Source: Henricia sp. BOLD:AAB3569 (Eukaryota > Echinodermata > Asteroidea > Spinulosida > Echinasteridae). From it: a stretch of DNA of 64,000 nt. A program made the translations under genes and the position numbers. The stretch lies in the NCBI GenBank assembly GCA_037783545.1, contig JBBELK010000067.1, positions 496,001 to 560,000 on the forward strand. Reading direction: 5' to 3'. Of the stretch, positions 62,503 to 64,000 are shown piece after piece (the first letter of the stretch is position 1; every line of letters starts with the position of its first letter). The notes under the pieces were generated by a model. It saw only the letters and a list, made by a program, of their open reading frames with translations. It made no database searches and had not been told where the DNA came from.

Positions 62503-62891
62503 AGTTGACACGAACCATTTTATAAATTTGCGAACTTTGTTTTTGACGTTTTTTTGCCAGCGAAGCGGTTAGTAATGTTCACAAAGTTACGTGCATAATA
62601 GTCCGGTCAATTTTACGGGAAAACTAGGCCTGACCTCTGCACTTATAATGATATTTTCATAAAAACGAAGGTATAAGAATGTAGTACTCGGACGTCACTA
62701 ATTTTGCCTTAAAATGATTTATTATACATCAATAAGTGCAAATCTATTGAAGAAACCAACATCTGGAGAAGAAGGAAAAAAAATATTTCTGAGTTGTCAT
62801 CCATAGGCTTAGTGCATGAGGGCTTATGTGACGTCCGACTTGTAAATTCTTTCCCAAACGAATTATTAGCGTGTCACTCTGATTACTTTCC

Positions 62892-63398
62892 TTAAAGGGC
62901 CCCTTATTTAGGATTTTTATCAATGAAATATATGCTTTAAAACCACTCTACTCAGTTAATGTCATAAAAATCCTATTTGGAGCTTGCTTTGGGGGTTAAA
63001 ACAAAGGTTTTTAATTTTTATGCTAATGCGAATATGCATATTCATGACCAAGGTCACGATGTCACAAGAGGCAAACACAGGAAAATCACATCCAACTGTG
63101 CATTTTTTTCTCAATTTTCCTGAAACTTTTGTAATCCATGGCTGTTTGAGTTTGTTTTACATGTTGCCTGCTGTAAGCCATGACAAAACTGGGGGTAGAA
63201 ACTGCAGCAATTTGCCACAAGTCCAACTTGAAGTCTTATGTTTTTTCTTAACTTTTCCCTTCTGTCTTCCTTATGTGATGCCACCTTTTATTGATTTTAC
63301 ATCCAAACGAACAATAGTATGTCTTGCTGAACAAGTAATCCGTCATTATGAAGCAAAGCTTAGGCACAAAGTTGTTTAGCATGTCACAGGCCCTTTAA
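62892..63398 (+). repeat. Repeat-like element with TTAAAGGGCC edges
   Basis: TTAAAGGGCCCCTTATTTAG and GTCACAGGCCCTTTAA form short inverted ends, as in many MITEs here. It spans a 131-codon open frame (62984-63379) that I do not recognise and regard as chance. Confidence 0.5.
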
Positions 63399-64000
63399 TG
63401 TCATATTAGGGAGACATGGTAGGTGTAAAAAAAGGTATATTAGGGAGACATGTGCGAATAGGGAGACATCTGGCCTGTTTGGACGATCAAGTATCATGAT
63501 TGGCAAAACCTATATAAGACGCCTCTGAAGATCACCAGAAACTTAAGCAGTTGATGTTGTTCCACAATTCTGTAAGGGTATTATACCACCACCGGACAAT
63601 TTATTTGAACATGGCCGGCCAGTGCTAAAAAATTTCTTTCCATGACTGCTGCATGCGTTCTCCCTATGCAGGGCCTGCTGAATATTGCATGAATGTTCTC
63701 GGATGATTGACCGACCAGTTTCCCTTCGTCCATAAACAAATCGCTGCATTCTAATGTAGGCCTACATGTGACTGAATGTGTTCTGTTTAAGAAAATGCAG
63801 GTCGTCCCCCACCAACATTTTTTATCGGCATGTTAATTTCTGAGGCGTCCTAGGTTACCAAACAGGCTTTGCTGTCATGCATTAAAGAAATTGGCGCAAA
63901 TCCCAAACTCAGGGGCGGATCCAGGATTTTGAAAAGGGGGTGGTACGTGAAATTGTTAAGCAGTGAAATGTTGATGACAATGACATAGCGAGCGCGTAGC
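63399..64000. other. Right edge of window, repeats only
   Basis: A short duplication TATTAGGGAGACATG (63403 and 63438) and the start of a GGGGCGGATCCAGG repeat (63910). No gene is recognised. Confidence 0.45.

Noticed and set aside
62984-63379. 131-codon open frame near the right edge
   Set aside because: It sits inside a repeat-like element with TTAAAGGGCC edges and shows no known domain or codon signature.

Overview
This is eukaryotic, animal-type genomic DNA: interrupted genes with GT-AG introns, large introns and intergenic space packed with short inverted-repeat elements (MITEs and foldbacks), SINEs and decayed LINEs, and no operons. An actin gene with introns after codons 42 and 122 and inside codons 205 and 269, an SRF-type CArG box, L2/CR1-like retrotransposon tails and very dense palindromic MITEs suggest a marine invertebrate deuterostome. 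An echinoderm is my first guess; a hemichordate or cephalochordate is possible. The species cannot be read from the window.

Two protein-coding genes are supported, arranged tail to tail. (1) Plus strand, 3049-40949: the 3' two thirds of MARF1 (meiosis regulator and mRNA stability factor 1, limkain-b1). Sixteen exons join in one uninterrupted frame of 2643 nt (880 codons plus stop). They encode the end of the second RRM, eight LOTUS/OST-HTH domains, a Ser/Thr/Pro-rich tail and a conserved C-terminal LAANF peptide. The NYN nuclease domain and first RRM must lie left of the window. (2) Minus strand, 59141-50535: a complete conventional actin of 376 residues in five coding exons, with a predicted short 5' UTR exon near 61.1 kb, a TATA-like box and a consensus CArG box at 61437-61446.

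Layout: 1-3048 is MARF1 intron or flank with dispersed repeats. 3-41 kb is the MARF1 exon series, with introns full of MITEs, a 33-bp GAGTC minisatellite, SINEs, two LINE remnants, two copies of a small Tc1/mariner-type element, and several foldbacks. 41-50.5 kb is the intergenic region, made of nested MITEs, a CAGTTGC-rich repeat block and copies of families also seen in the MARF1 introns. 50.5-61.1 kb is actin. 61.1-64 kb is the actin promoter and upstream repeats, including three tandem copies of a 155-165-bp palindrome.

I found no rRNA, no CRISPR array and no convincing functional tRNA gene (one tRNA-like 72-mer heads a SINE). No wholly new system is evident. The most unusual content is the repeat biology: MITE groups that share termini but not interiors, nested insertions up to three deep, and long hairpins inside or just downstream of a gene for an RNA-silencing RNase.
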